64,000 bases of DNA from Microbacterium proteolyticum (GCF_029639405.1 NZ_CP121274.1:2604001-2668000), one strand, 5' to 3'; shown: positions 42,758-51,843, counted from the stretch's first letter. Translations and numbers: made by a program. Notes: generated from the letters alone by a model not told the origin.

Positions 42758-44193
42758 GGGCCGCGCTGATCCTCGCGACGCAGCAGTTCGCGGAGCATCC
42801 GGCCTTCGCCGACGACGACGTGGAGGAGTTCTTCTTCATCGAGTCCGCTCCGCGATTCGCGAAGCTGCCCTACCACCGGCACAAGATCGTGCTGCTGCTC
42901 TCGGCGATGCGGCACACGGCGGCGCGGCTCGAGGCCGAGGGGCGGACGGTCCGACGCATCGCGCTGTCCGACGACCTCACGTTCCGTGCGGGTCTCGACC
43001 GTCTCCTGACGGAGCACCGCGTCACCGAGCTCACGTGGATGAGCGACCCCAACCGGCCGGTAGACGAGCGGATCTCGGCGATCTGCGCGGCCCACGGCGT
43101 CGAGCCCGAGATCCTCCCGGACGGGCTGTTCCTCACTCCCGAGGAGGAGGTGGACGGATGGTTCGCGGAGCACCCCACGCCGTTGATGGAGGACTTCTAC
43201 CACTGGCAGCGTCGGCGCACCGGCATCCTGATGGACGGCGGGAAACCCGCCGGGCGCCGCTGGAACTTCGACGCGGACAACCGCAAGCCCCTGCCGAAGA
43301 AGGGCGTCGAGATCCCGCCGTTGCCGACGCCCGCGCACGACGACATCACGGCCGCGGTCATCGCCGAGGTCGACGAACGCTTCCCCGACCATCCCGGCGC
43401 AGCGACCGAGTTCTGGCTCCCCGTCACCCCCGAGGAGTCGCACGCCTGGCTCGAGGTCTTCGTCGCCGAACGCCTGCACGACTTCGGCCGGTACGAGGAC
43501 GCCATGAAGGCCGACGAGCCCTTCCTCTTCCACGCGGTCGTCTCCCCGCTGCTGAACATCGGGTTGCTCACCGTCGACGACGTGATCGCCGCCGTCACGC
43601 GGACCGATGCGCCGCTGGCATCCGTCGAGGGGTTCGTCCGGCAGGTGATCGGCTGGCGGGAGTACATGCGCGGGATGTACCGGGCGCACCCGGAGCTCGA
43701 GCGCGTCAATGCGCTGCACCTCGAGAAGCGCGTGCAGAAGTACTGGTACTCGGGGGAGCGGATGCCGTCCGACCTGCCGGTGCCGGTGCGGACCGTCCTG
43801 GAACGCGTGCACCGGTGGGGCTATGCGCACCACATCGAGCGGCTGATGGTGCTGGGCAACTGGTTCCTGCTGCAGGGGTACTCGCCGCGAGAGGTCAACC
43901 GCTGGTTCCTGGCACTCTTCGTCGACGCGTACGACTGGGTGATGGTGCCCAACGTCATGGGCATGAGCCAATTCGCCGACGGCGGCTTCGTCGCCACGAA
44001 GCCCTACGTCTCGGGCGGGGCGTACCTGCAGAGGATGGGGGCGTGGTGGCCGTCGGCCCAGGCCGCCAAGGACTCGGTCTTCACCGACGCGTACTGGGGG
44101 TTCCTCGAACGGCACGAGGACGTCCTCGCCGGCAACCACCGGCTCTCCCTCGCGCTCGCGCAGATGCGCCAGCGGCGCGACGCCGCGGGGTGA
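42754..44193 (+). CDS. Cryptochrome/photolyase family protein of FeS-BCP type lacking the cluster cysteines
   Basis: The 479-residue flavoprotein has the cryptochrome/photolyase layout: an N-terminal alpha/beta domain, the linker with GRRWNFDADNRKPLPKKG, and a helical FAD domain with FGRYEDAMKADEPFLFHAVVSPLLNIGLL, VIGWREYMRGMYR, WGYAHHIERLMVLGNWFLLQG and a VPNVMGMSQFADGG...TKPYVSGGAYLQRM motif. These fit the PhrB/CryB (FeS-BCP) class. The only cysteine is Cys111, so the four [4Fe-4S] ligands are absent; the ligand loop at about 430-440 reads AWWPSAQAAKD. It could repair (6-4) lesions or sense light. GTG 42754 is coupled to the DUF2256 gene. Confidence 0.9.
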   Translation: MRAALILATQQFAEHPAFADDDVEEFFFIESAPRFAKLPYHRHKIVLLLSAMRHTAARLEAEGRTVRRIALSDDLTFRAGLDRLLTEHRVTELTWMSDPNRPVDERISAICAAHGVEPEILPDGLFLTPEEEVDGWFAEHPTPLMEDFYHWQRRRTGILMDGGKPAGRRWNFDADNRKPLPKKGVEIPPLPTPAHDDITAAVIAEVDERFPDHPGAATEFWLPVTPEESHAWLEVFVAERLHDFGRYEDAMKADEPFLFHAVVSPLLNIGLLTVDDVIAAVTRTDAPLASVEGFVRQVIGWREYMRGMYRAHPELERVNALHLEKRVQKYWYSGERMPSDLPVPVRTVLERVHRWGYAHHIERLMVLGNWFLLQGYSPREVNRWFLALFVDAYDWVMVPNVMGMSQFADGGFVATKPYVSGGAYLQRMGAWWPSAQAAKDSVFTDAYWGFLERHEDVLAGNHRLSLALAQMRQRRDAAG

Positions 44194-44208
44194 CCGCGGG
44201 CGTCGGTG

Positions 44209-44288
44209 CCGGGCTCCGGATCAGCGGGCGATCGGGGCAGCCGCCACGCGACTGAGCCCGCCTACCCGCCGAATTCTCCGGAGCCCGG
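44209..44288. terminator. Bidirectional nested hairpin between convergent genes
   Basis: CCGGGCTCCGGA (44209-44220) and TCCGGAGCCCGG (44277-44288) pair over 12 bp. An inner GCGGGC/GCCCGC stem lies at 44224-44229 and 44256-44261. It fills the convergent gap between the photolyase-like and DUF2945 genes. Confidence 0.55.
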
Positions 44289-44294
44289 GACGGG

Positions 44295-44510
44295 TCAGCC
44301 CTTCAGCTTGTTCAGCGCCGAGCCCTTGTGCGCGGCGGTGGCGTCGGTCTTCTCCGACTTCACGATGTAGGCCGGCTCGTCCTCGGATGCCGTGAACTTC
44401 TGACCGTCGTGCTGGAAGTCCTTCGTCTTCTTCTCCACGACCTCACCCTGGGTGCGCCCCTGCGGGGTGTCCCAACTGACCCGGTCGCCCTTGGACAGAT
44501 CCTTCGACAT
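44295..44510 (-). CDS. DUF2945 (hypervirulence-associated, Tudor-like) protein
   Basis: The 71-residue protein begins with [26 protein letters not shown] and contains [26 protein letters not shown], the pattern of DUF2945/HVA1 proteins. This SH3/Tudor-like fold is common in bacteria and fungi; the function is not known. ATG 44510 follows GGAAACGC-type bases. It is divergent from the catalase gene. Confidence 0.93.
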   Translation of the reverse strand: MSKDLSKGDRVSWDTPQGRTQGEVVEKKTKDFQHDGQKFTASEDEPAYIVKSEKTDATAAHKGSALNKLKG

Positions 44511-44682
44511 GTGCGTTTCCTTCCGTTCGGTCCCGTCATGGTCGCCAGCGGCGGGGTCGTGGAGCCGGGGATTGACAGCCGCGGGACCGTACGCGCTCAT
44601 GACGAGTTGTGCAATGCCTCGTCCAGCCGGGGCGCCGTGCGTAGCGTCGAAGACGTCCCCGGATTTCCATGTGAGGAGCGCC

Positions 44683-46212
44683 ATGTCCGAGCCCACCACC
44701 GCCAACAACGGATCTCCCGTCGCCAGCGACGAGCATTCCCAGAGCGTCGGGGCCGACGGCTCCATCGCCCTGACCGACCACTATCTGATCGAGAAGCTCG
44801 CGCAGTTCAATCGCGAGCGCGTGCCCGAGCGCGTGGTGCACGCGAAGGGCGGCGGCGCGTTCGGGACGTTCCGCACCACCGGAGACGTCTCGGCCTACAC
44901 GCGCGCGGCTCTGTTCCAGCCCGGTGTCGAGACCGAGATGCTCGCGCGCTTCTCCTCGGTCGCGGGCGAGCAGGGGAGCCCGGACACCTGGCGAGACCCG
45001 CGCGGGTTCTCGCTGAAGTTCTACACGACCGAGGGCAACTACGACCTCGTCGGCAACAACACCCCGGTCTTCTTCGTGAAGGACGGGATCAAGTTCCCCG
45101 ACTTCATCCGGTCGCAGAAGCGCCTTCCCGGCAGCCACCTGCGCGACAACACCATGCAGTGGGACTTCTGGACCCTGTCGCCCGAGAGCGCGCACCAGGT
45201 CACCTGGCTCATGGGTGACCGTGGCATCCCGGCCTCGTGGCGGCACATGAACGGGTACGGGTCGCACACCTACCAGTGGATCAATGCCGCGGGCGAACGG
45301 TTCTGGGTGAAGTACCACTTCCACACCGACCAGGGCCACAAGACCCTGACGCAGGACGAAGCCGACCAGATCGCAGGTCAGGACGCCGACTTCCACATCC
45401 GCGACCTCTACGCCGCGATCGAGCGCGCCGAGTTCCCGACGTGGACCCTCAAGGTGCAGATCATGCCGTACGAGGATGCCAAGACCTACCGCTTCAACCC
45501 GTTCGACCTCACGAAGGTCTGGCCGCACAGCGACTACCCCGAGATCGAGGTCGGCACGATGGAGCTGAACCGGAACCCCGGCAACTACTTCGCGGAGATC
45601 GAGCAGGCGGCCTTCGAGCCGTCGAACTTCGTGCCCGGTATCGACGGCAGCCCCGACAAGATGCTGCAGGCGCGCATCTTCAGCTACGCCGATGCGCACC
45701 GCTACCGCGTCGGCACGAACTACCAGCAGCTGCCGGTCAACCGTCCCCACACCGAGGTGCACTCGTACTCGAAGGAGGGCGCGATGCGCTACGAGTACAA
45801 CCCGCCCGAGGTGCCCGTCTACGCCCCGAACTCGGCCGGCGGACCGGCTGCCGATCCGCGCCGTGCCGGTGACGGCGGGTGGCAGAGCGACGGCGAGCTC
45901 GTCCGGTCGGCGGCGACCCTGCACCCCGAGGACGACGACTTCGGCCAGGCGGGGACCCTCGTGCGCGAGGTGATGTCGGCGGAGGCCCGCGACCGGCTGG
46001 TGGAGACGATCACCGGGCACGTCGGTGGCGTCACCCGCGCCGAGGTGCGCGACCGGGCCGTGCAGTACTGGAAGAACGTGGATGCCGAGATCGGCGCACG
46101 CGTCGAGGCCGGCCTCCCGCCGCTCGAAGACTCGACGGCCCCCGGTGAGCAGCTCAGCGAGCCCAACCCCGACGGCGACCTCGTCGGTCGGGACGTCGCG
46201 GGACGCGTCTGA
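44683..46212 (+). CDS. Monofunctional heme catalase
   Basis: The 509-residue clade 3 type catalase breaks down hydrogen peroxide. It has the distal-heme motif [14 protein letters not shown] (catalytic His), [18 protein letters not shown] (catalytic Asn), the NADPH-binding region and proximal [14 protein letters not shown] with the heme-ligand Tyr. Its length suits a small-subunit catalase. ATG 44683 follows GAGGAGCGCC. A TAGCGT hexamer about 35 bp upstream is a likely promoter. Confidence 0.97.
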   Translation: MSEPTTANNGSPVASDEHSQSVGADGSIALTDHYLIEKLAQFNRERVPERVVHAKGGGAFGTFRTTGDVSAYTRAALFQPGVETEMLARFSSVAGEQGSPDTWRDPRGFSLKFYTTEGNYDLVGNNTPVFFVKDGIKFPDFIRSQKRLPGSHLRDNTMQWDFWTLSPESAHQVTWLMGDRGIPASWRHMNGYGSHTYQWINAAGERFWVKYHFHTDQGHKTLTQDEADQIAGQDADFHIRDLYAAIERAEFPTWTLKVQIMPYEDAKTYRFNPFDLTKVWPHSDYPEIEVGTMELNRNPGNYFAEIEQAAFEPSNFVPGIDGSPDKMLQARIFSYADAHRYRVGTNYQQLPVNRPHTEVHSYSKEGAMRYEYNPPEVPVYAPNSAGGPAADPRRAGDGGWQSDGELVRSAATLHPEDDDFGQAGTLVREVMSAEARDRLVETITGHVGGVTRAEVRDRAVQYWKNVDAEIGARVEAGLPPLEDSTAPGEQLSEPNPDGDLVGRDVAGRV

Positions 46213-46220
46213 TCGACGTT

Positions 46221-46254
46221 CGGCGGGCCTACTCCGAGTCGGGGTGGCCCGCCG
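46221..46254. terminator. Hairpin after catalase
   Basis: CGGCGGGCC (46221-46229) pairs with GGCCCGCCG (46246-46254), nine bases after the catalase stop. The right arm lies inside the last codons of the opposing phosphodiesterase gene. Confidence 0.5.
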
Positions 46255-47113
46255 GTGTCGCGTCACCGTGCGGCACCGGGCCGTCGCCGGGCGGCACCGG
46301 GATGCGCACGACGGCCTGCACCGGCAGGTGGTCGGACGGCCAGCTGGTTCCCGTCGGACGCGGGTCGATCCCCGTTGCGCGGACGCCGACGTCGGGGGTG
46401 GCGAGGATCGCGTCGATGCGGCGAGCGCCCACGCGCGGCTTCCGGTAGTCGTTGAACGTCCCCCACTCGACCGTGCGGCGCGTCGGGGCATACGACCAGG
46501 TGTCGACGAGACCGCCGTCGGCGAACATGGCGGCGAGCTCCGCCGACCGGATCGGGGCGTTGACGTCGGCGGTGAAGAGCAGGGGCAACTCCTCCGCGGC
46601 GACGAGGTCGGCGAGCCAGCGCGCCGAGCGTCGCCGGGCGCGGCGCGAGAACGCGTCGAAGTGGCTGTTGACGAACACGAACGGCGCGCCCGTCGCGGAG
46701 TCGACGAATCGCGCGATGACCGCGATGCGGGGGATCGTGTTGCCCCAGCCCACGGAGCCGTCGAGCGCCGGGGTGTCGGAGAGGGCCACCTGCGTCCAGT
46801 CCCGCAGCTCGAGACGGTCGCGGTCGTAGAAGATCGGTGTCCCCTCGCCGTCCCTGTCCTTGCCCCGCCCGTGGCCGATGCGGCCGTACGACGTACCGAG
46901 GGAGTTCTGCACCCATCGCGCCTGGTCGGGGCGGGCCTCCTGAGATCCGAGCACGTGCGGCTTGTTCGCGCCGAGGTACACGCGGAGCCGCTCTTTCCGC
47001 AGACCCCAGCGGTCCTCCGGAGGCCACGTGAGGCGTTCGAAGCGACGGCGGATGTTGAAGCTCATGACGAGGAGGTCGGGGGCTTCGACGTTCGGGAACA
47101 GCACCGCGCCCAT
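46229..47113 (-). CDS. Endonuclease/exonuclease/phosphatase-family hydrolase
   Basis: The 294-residue protein has the EEP-fold motifs LLVMSFNIRRRFE, HVLGSQEARPDQARWV, FVFVNSHFDAFS, LLFTADVNAP and TSWPSDHLPVQAVVRI, with the metal and catalytic residues in SQEA, DVN and SDH. The substrate is not clear: nucleic acid, phosphoinositide or sphingomyelin cannot be told apart. ATG 47113 overlaps the upstream glycosyltransferase stop by one base (TGATG), so translation is coupled. Confidence 0.92.
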   Translation of the reverse strand: MGAVLFPNVEAPDLLVMSFNIRRRFERLTWPPEDRWGLRKERLRVYLGANKPHVLGSQEARPDQARWVQNSLGTSYGRIGHGRGKDRDGEGTPIFYDRDRLELRDWTQVALSDTPALDGSVGWGNTIPRIAVIARFVDSATGAPFVFVNSHFDAFSRRARRRSARWLADLVAAEELPLLFTADVNAPIRSAELAAMFADGGLVDTWSYAPTRRTVEWGTFNDYRKPRVGARRIDAILATPDVGVRATGIDPRPTGTSWPSDHLPVQAVVRIPVPPGDGPVPHGDATPAGHPDSE

Positions 47114-47850
47114 CAGCGCCCCACCCTCTGTCGCCGTGCCCACCGCAGCGGCGGGATCTCGCGCGGCCAGTGCGCGAAGACCGTACCCATGCCGCGCGAG
47201 AAGCTCTTGGCGAACCGTCGCGGGCGGACCGTCCGCGACGAGACGCGCATCTGCGATCGACCCGGCACGATGCGGATGCGGTGGTGTTCGCCGAGGTGGA
47301 ACGCGAGGTCGAGATCGTCGTGCAGCTCGGGGTCGAGGTGGACCTCGTCGCGCACCGCGAGCCACGCGGTGCGCCGGAACGCCATGTTCGACCCCCACAG
47401 CGGCGCGTGCCCGAGAGCCGGGTACGCGAAGGCCGCGTACGTGCCGAGGAACGCCCACGCCATCGGCCGGCGCCCCCGCGGGGGCCCGTCGTGGAACACC
47501 GCACCGGCGGTGACGGCATCCACGTCGGGGTCGGAGAGCGCGGCCGTCATGTACGCGATCCATCCGGGGCCGGGGAGGCTGTCGGCGTCGAGGCGCAGGA
47601 TCAGCTCGCCTGTCGCGGCGTCATAGCCGGCGGCCGCGGCGGAGGGGATCCCGCGCTCGCCGCAGAACACCACCCGCGCTCCCGCGGCGCGGGCGACGTC
47701 GGCGCTGTCATCGGTCGAGGCGTTGTCGACGACGACGATCTCGTCGGCCGGTCGGGTCTGCGCGGCAAGGGCGTCGAGGCACCCGGCGAGGGGCACGGCA
47801 TCGTCTCGGACGGGGATGACGACCGAGACGGTCGGGGCGGCGAGAGTCAT
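47113..47850 (-). CDS. Family 2 glycosyltransferase
   Basis: The 245-residue GT-A protein has VSVVIPVRDDAVPLAGCLDALAAQ, EIVVVDNASTDDSADVARAAGARVV, ILRLDADSLPGPGWI with the DAD metal/nucleotide motif, and WGSNMAFRRTAWLAV. It would transfer sugar from an NDP-sugar to an unknown acceptor, possibly in envelope glycan synthesis. The gene is coupled to the EEP-hydrolase gene, which suggests a common substrate or pathway. Confidence 0.9.
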   Translation of the reverse strand: MTLAAPTVSVVIPVRDDAVPLAGCLDALAAQTRPADEIVVVDNASTDDSADVARAAGARVVFCGERGIPSAAAAGYDAATGELILRLDADSLPGPGWIAYMTAALSDPDVDAVTAGAVFHDGPPRGRRPMAWAFLGTYAAFAYPALGHAPLWGSNMAFRRTAWLAVRDEVHLDPELHDDLDLAFHLGEHHRIRIVPGRSQMRVSSRTVRPRRFAKSFSRGMGTVFAHWPREIPPLRWARRQRVGR

Positions 47851-47858
47851 CGCGAGTC

Positions 47859-47864
47859 ACGCTA
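47859..47864 (-). promoter_or_regulatory. -10 box (TAGCGT) of the glycosyltransferase gene
   Basis: TAGCGT on the minus strand lies eight bases before ATG 47850, implying a leader of at most a few bases. The trhO promoter lies about 40 bp to the right. Confidence 0.45.
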
Positions 47865-47904
47865 GCGGCCGCGGCCTCCGGCACGAGGTGCCTTGCGCTC
47901 TGCG

Positions 47905-47910
47905 TACCCT
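47905..47910 (+). promoter_or_regulatory. -10 box (TACCCT) of trhO, leaderless type
   Basis: TACCCT is seven bases before ATG 47918. The start codon lies in the centre of the 16-bp palindrome GGATGCCATGGCATCC (47911-47926). Confidence 0.6.
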
Positions 47911-47917
47911 GGATGCC

Positions 47918-48649
47918 ATGGCATCCGTCCTCAACGTCTCGGCGTATCTGTTCACGCGGATCGACGATCCCGCGGCGCTCCGGCCCGTGCTGCGCGACCG
48001 CGCCACGGGTGCAGGGTTGCGCGGGACGATCCTGCTGGCCGAGGAGGGCATCAACCTGTTCCTCGCGGGTGAGCCGGACGCTGTGCGGGCCTTCGTCGAC
48101 GGGCTGCGCGTCGATTTTCCGGCTCTCCACGCGAAGGAGAGCTGGTCGGATGCCGTGCCCTTCGGCCGGCTGCTCGTGAAGGTCAAGCGCGAGATCATCC
48201 GCATGGACCGGCCCGAGGTGCGCCCGCAGGACGGTCGTGCGCCCGCCGTGTCGCCGGCGACCCTCCGCCGCTGGCTCGATCGCGGAGCCGACGACGAGGG
48301 ACGCGAGGTCGTGCTCGTCGACACGCGGAACGCCTTCGAGGTGGACTACGGCACGTTCTCGGGCGCCCGCGACTGGCGCATCGAGCGGTTCACCCAGTTC
48401 CCGGATGCCGCGAGCGCCCACCGCGACGAGCTCGACGGCAAGACCGTTGTGAGCTTCTGCACCGGCGGTATCCGGTGCGAGAAGGCGGCCCTGTACCTGC
48501 GCGACCAGGGCCTCGACGCGTACCAGCTCGACGGCGGCATCCTCGGCTGGTTCGCCGCCGAGGGGAACGCGCACTGGGACGGCGACTGCTTCGTGTTCGA
48601 CGAGCGCGAGGCCCTCGACCCGGCGCTGTCCGCCCGCGCGGGCGCCTGA
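47918..48649 (+). CDS. trhO: tRNA uridine(34) hydroxylase (rhodanese domain)
   Basis: The 243-residue protein matches YceA/TrhO. An N-terminal alpha/beta domain contains LRGTILLAEEGINLFLAG. A rhodanese domain has VVLVDTRNAFEVDYGTFSGA and the active-site loop VVSFCTGGIRCEKAALYLRDQG. TrhO installs the 5-hydroxyl group on U34 of certain tRNAs (ho5U). The start is set by the -10 box and the palindrome at 47911. It is followed three bases later by the M19 gene. Confidence 0.94.
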   Translation: MASVLNVSAYLFTRIDDPAALRPVLRDRATGAGLRGTILLAEEGINLFLAGEPDAVRAFVDGLRVDFPALHAKESWSDAVPFGRLLVKVKREIIRMDRPEVRPQDGRAPAVSPATLRRWLDRGADDEGREVVLVDTRNAFEVDYGTFSGARDWRIERFTQFPDAASAHRDELDGKTVVSFCTGGIRCEKAALYLRDQGLDAYQLDGGILGWFAAEGNAHWDGDCFVFDEREALDPALSARAGA

Positions 48650-48652
48650 TCC

Positions 48653-49606
48653 ATGCTGTGGGATCAGCACGCGTGCGCCGAACTCGTCGAGACCGCTGAC
48701 CTGACGGAGCTGCACCGTTACCGCCCGGCGGGCGGCGGACTCGTATCGCTGAACGCCGGCTACGCGCCCCACGGCCCCGAGGTCGCGGCATCCATCCTTC
48801 GCGCGTTCCGTGCGCAGGTGACCGCGATCGACGGACTGGAGCTCGCCGCGACGGTCGCCGACGTCGACCGGATCGCCGCCGCCGGCGACACCGCCGTCGT
48901 CTTCGACCTCGAGGACGCAGCGCCGCTGGGCGGTGACCTCGACGCCGTCGCGACGCTCGTCGCTCAGGGCGTTCGCACGCTCGGCCCGGTCTACAACTAC
49001 GCGAACGCGGCCGGGGGCGGATGCCTGGATGCCGACGACCCGGGGCTCTCGCGCTGGGGCCGCGACCTCGTCGCCGAACTGAATCTCCGCGGCATGGTTC
49101 CGGACGGTTCGCACGTCGGCGCCCGGACCTCGCTCGACATGTGCGCCGTGTCCACGCGGCCCGTCGTCTTCAGCCACTCGTGCATGAAGGCCGTGTGGGA
49201 CCACCCCCGCAACATCACCGACGACCAGGCGCGCGCGGCCGCCGACACCGGGGGAGTCGTCGGCATCACCGGCGTCGGCATCTTCCTCGGTCCCAACACC
49301 CCCACGCTCGAAGCCATGGTGCGCCACATCGAGTACGCCGTCGAGGTCGTCGGCATCCGGCACGTCGGGGTGAGCACAGACTTCTCGTTCGACTGGGAGA
49401 CGTTCCAGACCACCCTGGCCGAGAGCCCCGCGCTCTACGACGCGAGCTACACCGCGTGGGGCCCGGTCGAATGGATGCCACCCGAGACCTTCGTCGGCCT
49501 GGGCGCGGCGCTCCGCGACCGCGGGTGGGACGACACCGACATCGCGGCGGTGCTCGGCGGGAACTTCCGCCGCGTCGCCCTCGAGAGCTGGGAGCCTCAG
49601 CCATGA
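48653..49606 (+). CDS. M19 (membrane dipeptidase)-family metallohydrolase
   Basis: The 317-residue barrel protein keeps several M19 sites: the conserved glutamate region VFDLEDAAPLGGDL, LGPVYNYANAAGGGC, NLRGMVPDGSHVGART, VVFSHSCMKAV with HPRNITDDQ, GGVVGITGVGIFLG and HVGVSTDFSFDW. The first metal motif is DQHAC (residues 4-8), where classical enzymes have HxD, so Asp is replaced by Cys8. It likely cleaves a dipeptide or related small molecule. It overlaps the GNAT gene by four bases (ATGA). Confidence 0.9.
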   Translation: MLWDQHACAELVETADLTELHRYRPAGGGLVSLNAGYAPHGPEVAASILRAFRAQVTAIDGLELAATVADVDRIAAAGDTAVVFDLEDAAPLGGDLDAVATLVAQGVRTLGPVYNYANAAGGGCLDADDPGLSRWGRDLVAELNLRGMVPDGSHVGARTSLDMCAVSTRPVVFSHSCMKAVWDHPRNITDDQARAAADTGGVVGITGVGIFLGPNTPTLEAMVRHIEYAVEVVGIRHVGVSTDFSFDWETFQTTLAESPALYDASYTAWGPVEWMPPETFVGLGAALRDRGWDDTDIAAVLGGNFRRVALESWEPQP

Positions 49607-50103
49607 CCGAACTGACCGACGGCGCCGTGCTGCGCCCCGCCCGCCCCGGCGACGAGGCCGGGATCCTCGCCTGCATCCAGGCGCTCGCCGACTACGAACG
49701 CGAACCGGATGCCGTCGACAACACGGTCGACATGCTCACGGCCACGCTCGTCGGTGACGACCCGCGCGCCTTCGCGTTCGTCGTCGACGGGGGAGACGGC
49801 GAGATCCGCGCGATCGCGATCTGGTTCCTCACCTACTCGACCTGGACCGGCAAGCACGGCATCTGGCTCGAAGACCTCTACGTGCACGAGCAGTACCGAT
49901 CGAACGGGTACGGAGTGGCGCTGCTGTCCGCGCTCGCCGCGGAGTGCCTCGCGCAGGGGTACCCGCGGCTGGAGTGGACGGTGCTCGACTGGAACGAGCC
50001 CGCGATCGGGTTCTACCGCGCGCTCGGTGCCGAGGCCATGGAGGAGTGGACGACGCGCCGCGTCACCGGTGCGGCGCTGGAGGCGCTGGCGACGCGACGC
50101 TGA
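49603..50103 (+). CDS. GNAT-family N-acetyltransferase
   Basis: The 166-residue protein has RPARPGDEAGILACIQALADYERE, the WLEDLYVHEQYRSNGYGVALLSALA acetyl-CoA block, and LEWTVLDWNEPAIGFYRALGA. This resembles spermidine/diamine-type acetyltransferases with a GNAT fold; the substrate is unknown. ATG 49603 overlaps the M19 stop, so it is coupled to it. It ends two bases before the convergent M28 gene. Confidence 0.92.
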   Translation: MTELTDGAVLRPARPGDEAGILACIQALADYEREPDAVDNTVDMLTATLVGDDPRAFAFVVDGGDGEIRAIAIWFLTYSTWTGKHGIWLEDLYVHEQYRSNGYGVALLSALAAECLAQGYPRLEWTVLDWNEPAIGFYRALGAEAMEEWTTRRVTGAALEALATRR

Positions 50104-50105
50104 CG

Positions 50106-51515
50106 TCAGCGCCGCGCGCGTCGGGCGAGGAACCAGGCGATCCGCGCGACCGCGAGGAGTTTCCGCAGCCGCCCGGGGCGCCGCACGGTGCCGAAGGCCG
50201 CACGGTCGGGGGCGTCCGCGAGGTGGCGCTGGAGGGCGCGGAAGCTGTCGATCTGGCGGGTGAGGAGATCGAAATCGACTGCGGCGTGCGCCGTCTCCGC
50301 GAGAAGCGAGACGGGGCCGGTCACGAGGGCGATGGCGGGGATGCCGTTCTCCCACAGGGGCTCGCCCTCGCCGAGGTGCACGACCGCACCCGGTCGCACG
50401 GGGCGCACCGCGGGGTTCCGCCATTCGGTGCGGACGAGCGCGTCGAACTCGCGGGTCGTGGCGTACAGCAGCTCCGGTTCGGCGGCGTCACCTCCGGCAT
50501 CCATCGAGGGGTCGTCGTCGCGGCGGTGCTTCGCTCCGAGGTGTTCGATGACGAGTCCCGCCACGGCCGTCAGCCCGCTCGCCGCGGGCGACCACAGCTC
50601 GGGATGCGCGTGCAGCCAGGCCGTCGTGGCCTGGCCGTGCGTCGTCACCGCCGGGATGCGGAGGTGCCCGGCCACGAGGACGAACACGATGGTCCGGTCG
50701 TGCGGGGTGCCGGCCGCGTCGCGGGCGAGCTCGAGGAGACCGATGAACCCGTTCTCCTCCACGGCGTTGCCGCCGTCGCTGTGCGTGACGACGAGGACGC
50801 TCTCGTCGGCGTGCGGGCCCGTGCCCGGCGACACCGCCCAGACGGTGTCCATCGTCGCTCCCGGGTGGCGGGTGGCATCGAGGACGAGCGTCGCGGTCTC
50901 ACCCCGGCGCGCGGCGGCGACGAGACCGTCGCCCTCGGACTCGGGCACCCAGACGGCGGGGAGACCCTGGTGAGGGCGAGTGAAGGGCAGGTATTGGCCG
51001 CGTGCCTCGTGGTCGTCCAGACCCCGCCAGACCGCGACGACGCCGACCACCCCCGCCGCGCGCGCCGCCGTGAGGTCGGTGCCCGCGAGCTCCGACGAGA
51101 TGACGGGGTTCGCCACGGCGTCGAAAGGGAACCGGCCGTCCCACGAGTCGAGGACGAGGGATGCCGGAGCCTCGACGTTGTCGACCTCGATGACGGCGAT
51201 GCGACCCGCGGCCGACGCCCAGCGCTTCCGTCGACCCGGGAGCAGGATGAGGGGAGCCGTGACGCCGGATGATCCGGTCTCACCGGAGTACGGCCACGCC
51301 GAGGCCACCTCGACGGCGTCACCTTCCACCGTGAGTGACACGGCATCGTCCGCGGCATCCCAGCGCTCGAACGAGTGGGTATCGCGTTCGACCCGGTAGC
51401 CGAGCGTGGCGAGCTCGGCGGCGACCTCGTCGGTGAGCGTGCGATGGGCGTCGTTCCCGGAGCGTCGAGGCCCGAGCGCGTTGAGGCGGTCGATGTGTTC
51501 CGCGTGCGTCGGCAT
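50106..51515 (-). CDS. M28-like peptidase with PA-domain insertion
   Basis: The 469-residue protein has an N-terminal helical region with ALGPRRSGNDAHRTLTDEVAAELATLGY, a protease-associated-type middle region (GVVGVVAVWRGLDDHEARG), and a C-terminal metallopeptidase-like domain with VLVVTHSDGGNAVEENGFIGLLEL. The classic M28 HxD...D/E pattern is recognisable only partly (HSDGGN, EEN), so activity is uncertain. No signal peptide is visible. ATG 51515 is one base before the YCII stop on the same strand. Confidence 0.8.
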   Translation of the reverse strand: MPTHAEHIDRLNALGPRRSGNDAHRTLTDEVAAELATLGYRVERDTHSFERWDAADDAVSLTVEGDAVEVASAWPYSGETGSSGVTAPLILLPGRRKRWASAAGRIAVIEVDNVEAPASLVLDSWDGRFPFDAVANPVISSELAGTDLTAARAAGVVGVVAVWRGLDDHEARGQYLPFTRPHQGLPAVWVPESEGDGLVAAARRGETATLVLDATRHPGATMDTVWAVSPGTGPHADESVLVVTHSDGGNAVEENGFIGLLELARDAAGTPHDRTIVFVLVAGHLRIPAVTTHGQATTAWLHAHPELWSPAASGLTAVAGLVIEHLGAKHRRDDDPSMDAGGDAAEPELLYATTREFDALVRTEWRNPAVRPVRPGAVVHLGEGEPLWENGIPAIALVTGPVSLLAETAHAAVDFDLLTRQIDSFRALQRHLADAPDRAAFGTVRRPGRLRKLLAVARIAWFLARRARR

Positions 51516-51516
51516 G

Positions 51517-51843
51517 TCAGCCGAGGAAGGGACGCAGCTCGACGCGGCGACCGCAGGCGCGCGAACCCTCGATCGCGAGGTCGCGCGCGGTGTCGACATC
51601 GGCCGCATCGATGATCCAGAAACCGGCGACCCACTCCGCGGTGTCGTTGACCGGCCCCGGGGTGACCGTCGGCTCCCCGGACCGCGCGTCCACCACCGTC
51701 GAGTCGGCGGGGTGGGCGACGCCGGCGGCGAGGACCCACCGCCCCTCCGCGACGAGGCGGTCGTTGAACGCGTCGATCGCCGCACCCTCGTCGTCGGTCG
51801 CGGAAGAGCTGCGGTCGTCGATGACGTTGAGAAGGAATCGCAT
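51517..51843 (-). CDS. YCII-related domain protein
   Basis: The 108-residue ferredoxin-like protein has MRFLLNVIDDR, AFNDRLVAEGRWVLAAGVAHPADSTVVDARSG and WVAGFWIIDAADVDTARDLAIEG, the YCII/DGPF pattern. Related proteins often sit beside sigma factors or enzymes of unknown function; none is seen here. It is the upstream neighbour of the M28-like gene and probably shares its transcript. Confidence 0.88.
   Translation of the reverse strand: MRFLLNVIDDRSSSATDDEGAAIDAFNDRLVAEGRWVLAAGVAHPADSTVVDARSGEPTVTPGPVNDTAEWVAGFWIIDAADVDTARDLAIEGSRACGRRVELRPFLG

Noticed and set aside
48653..50103. M19 and GNAT pair as an antibiotic-resistance or toxin-antitoxin unit
   Set aside because: The overlap shows coupling, but neither protein has resistance- or toxin-specific motifs.
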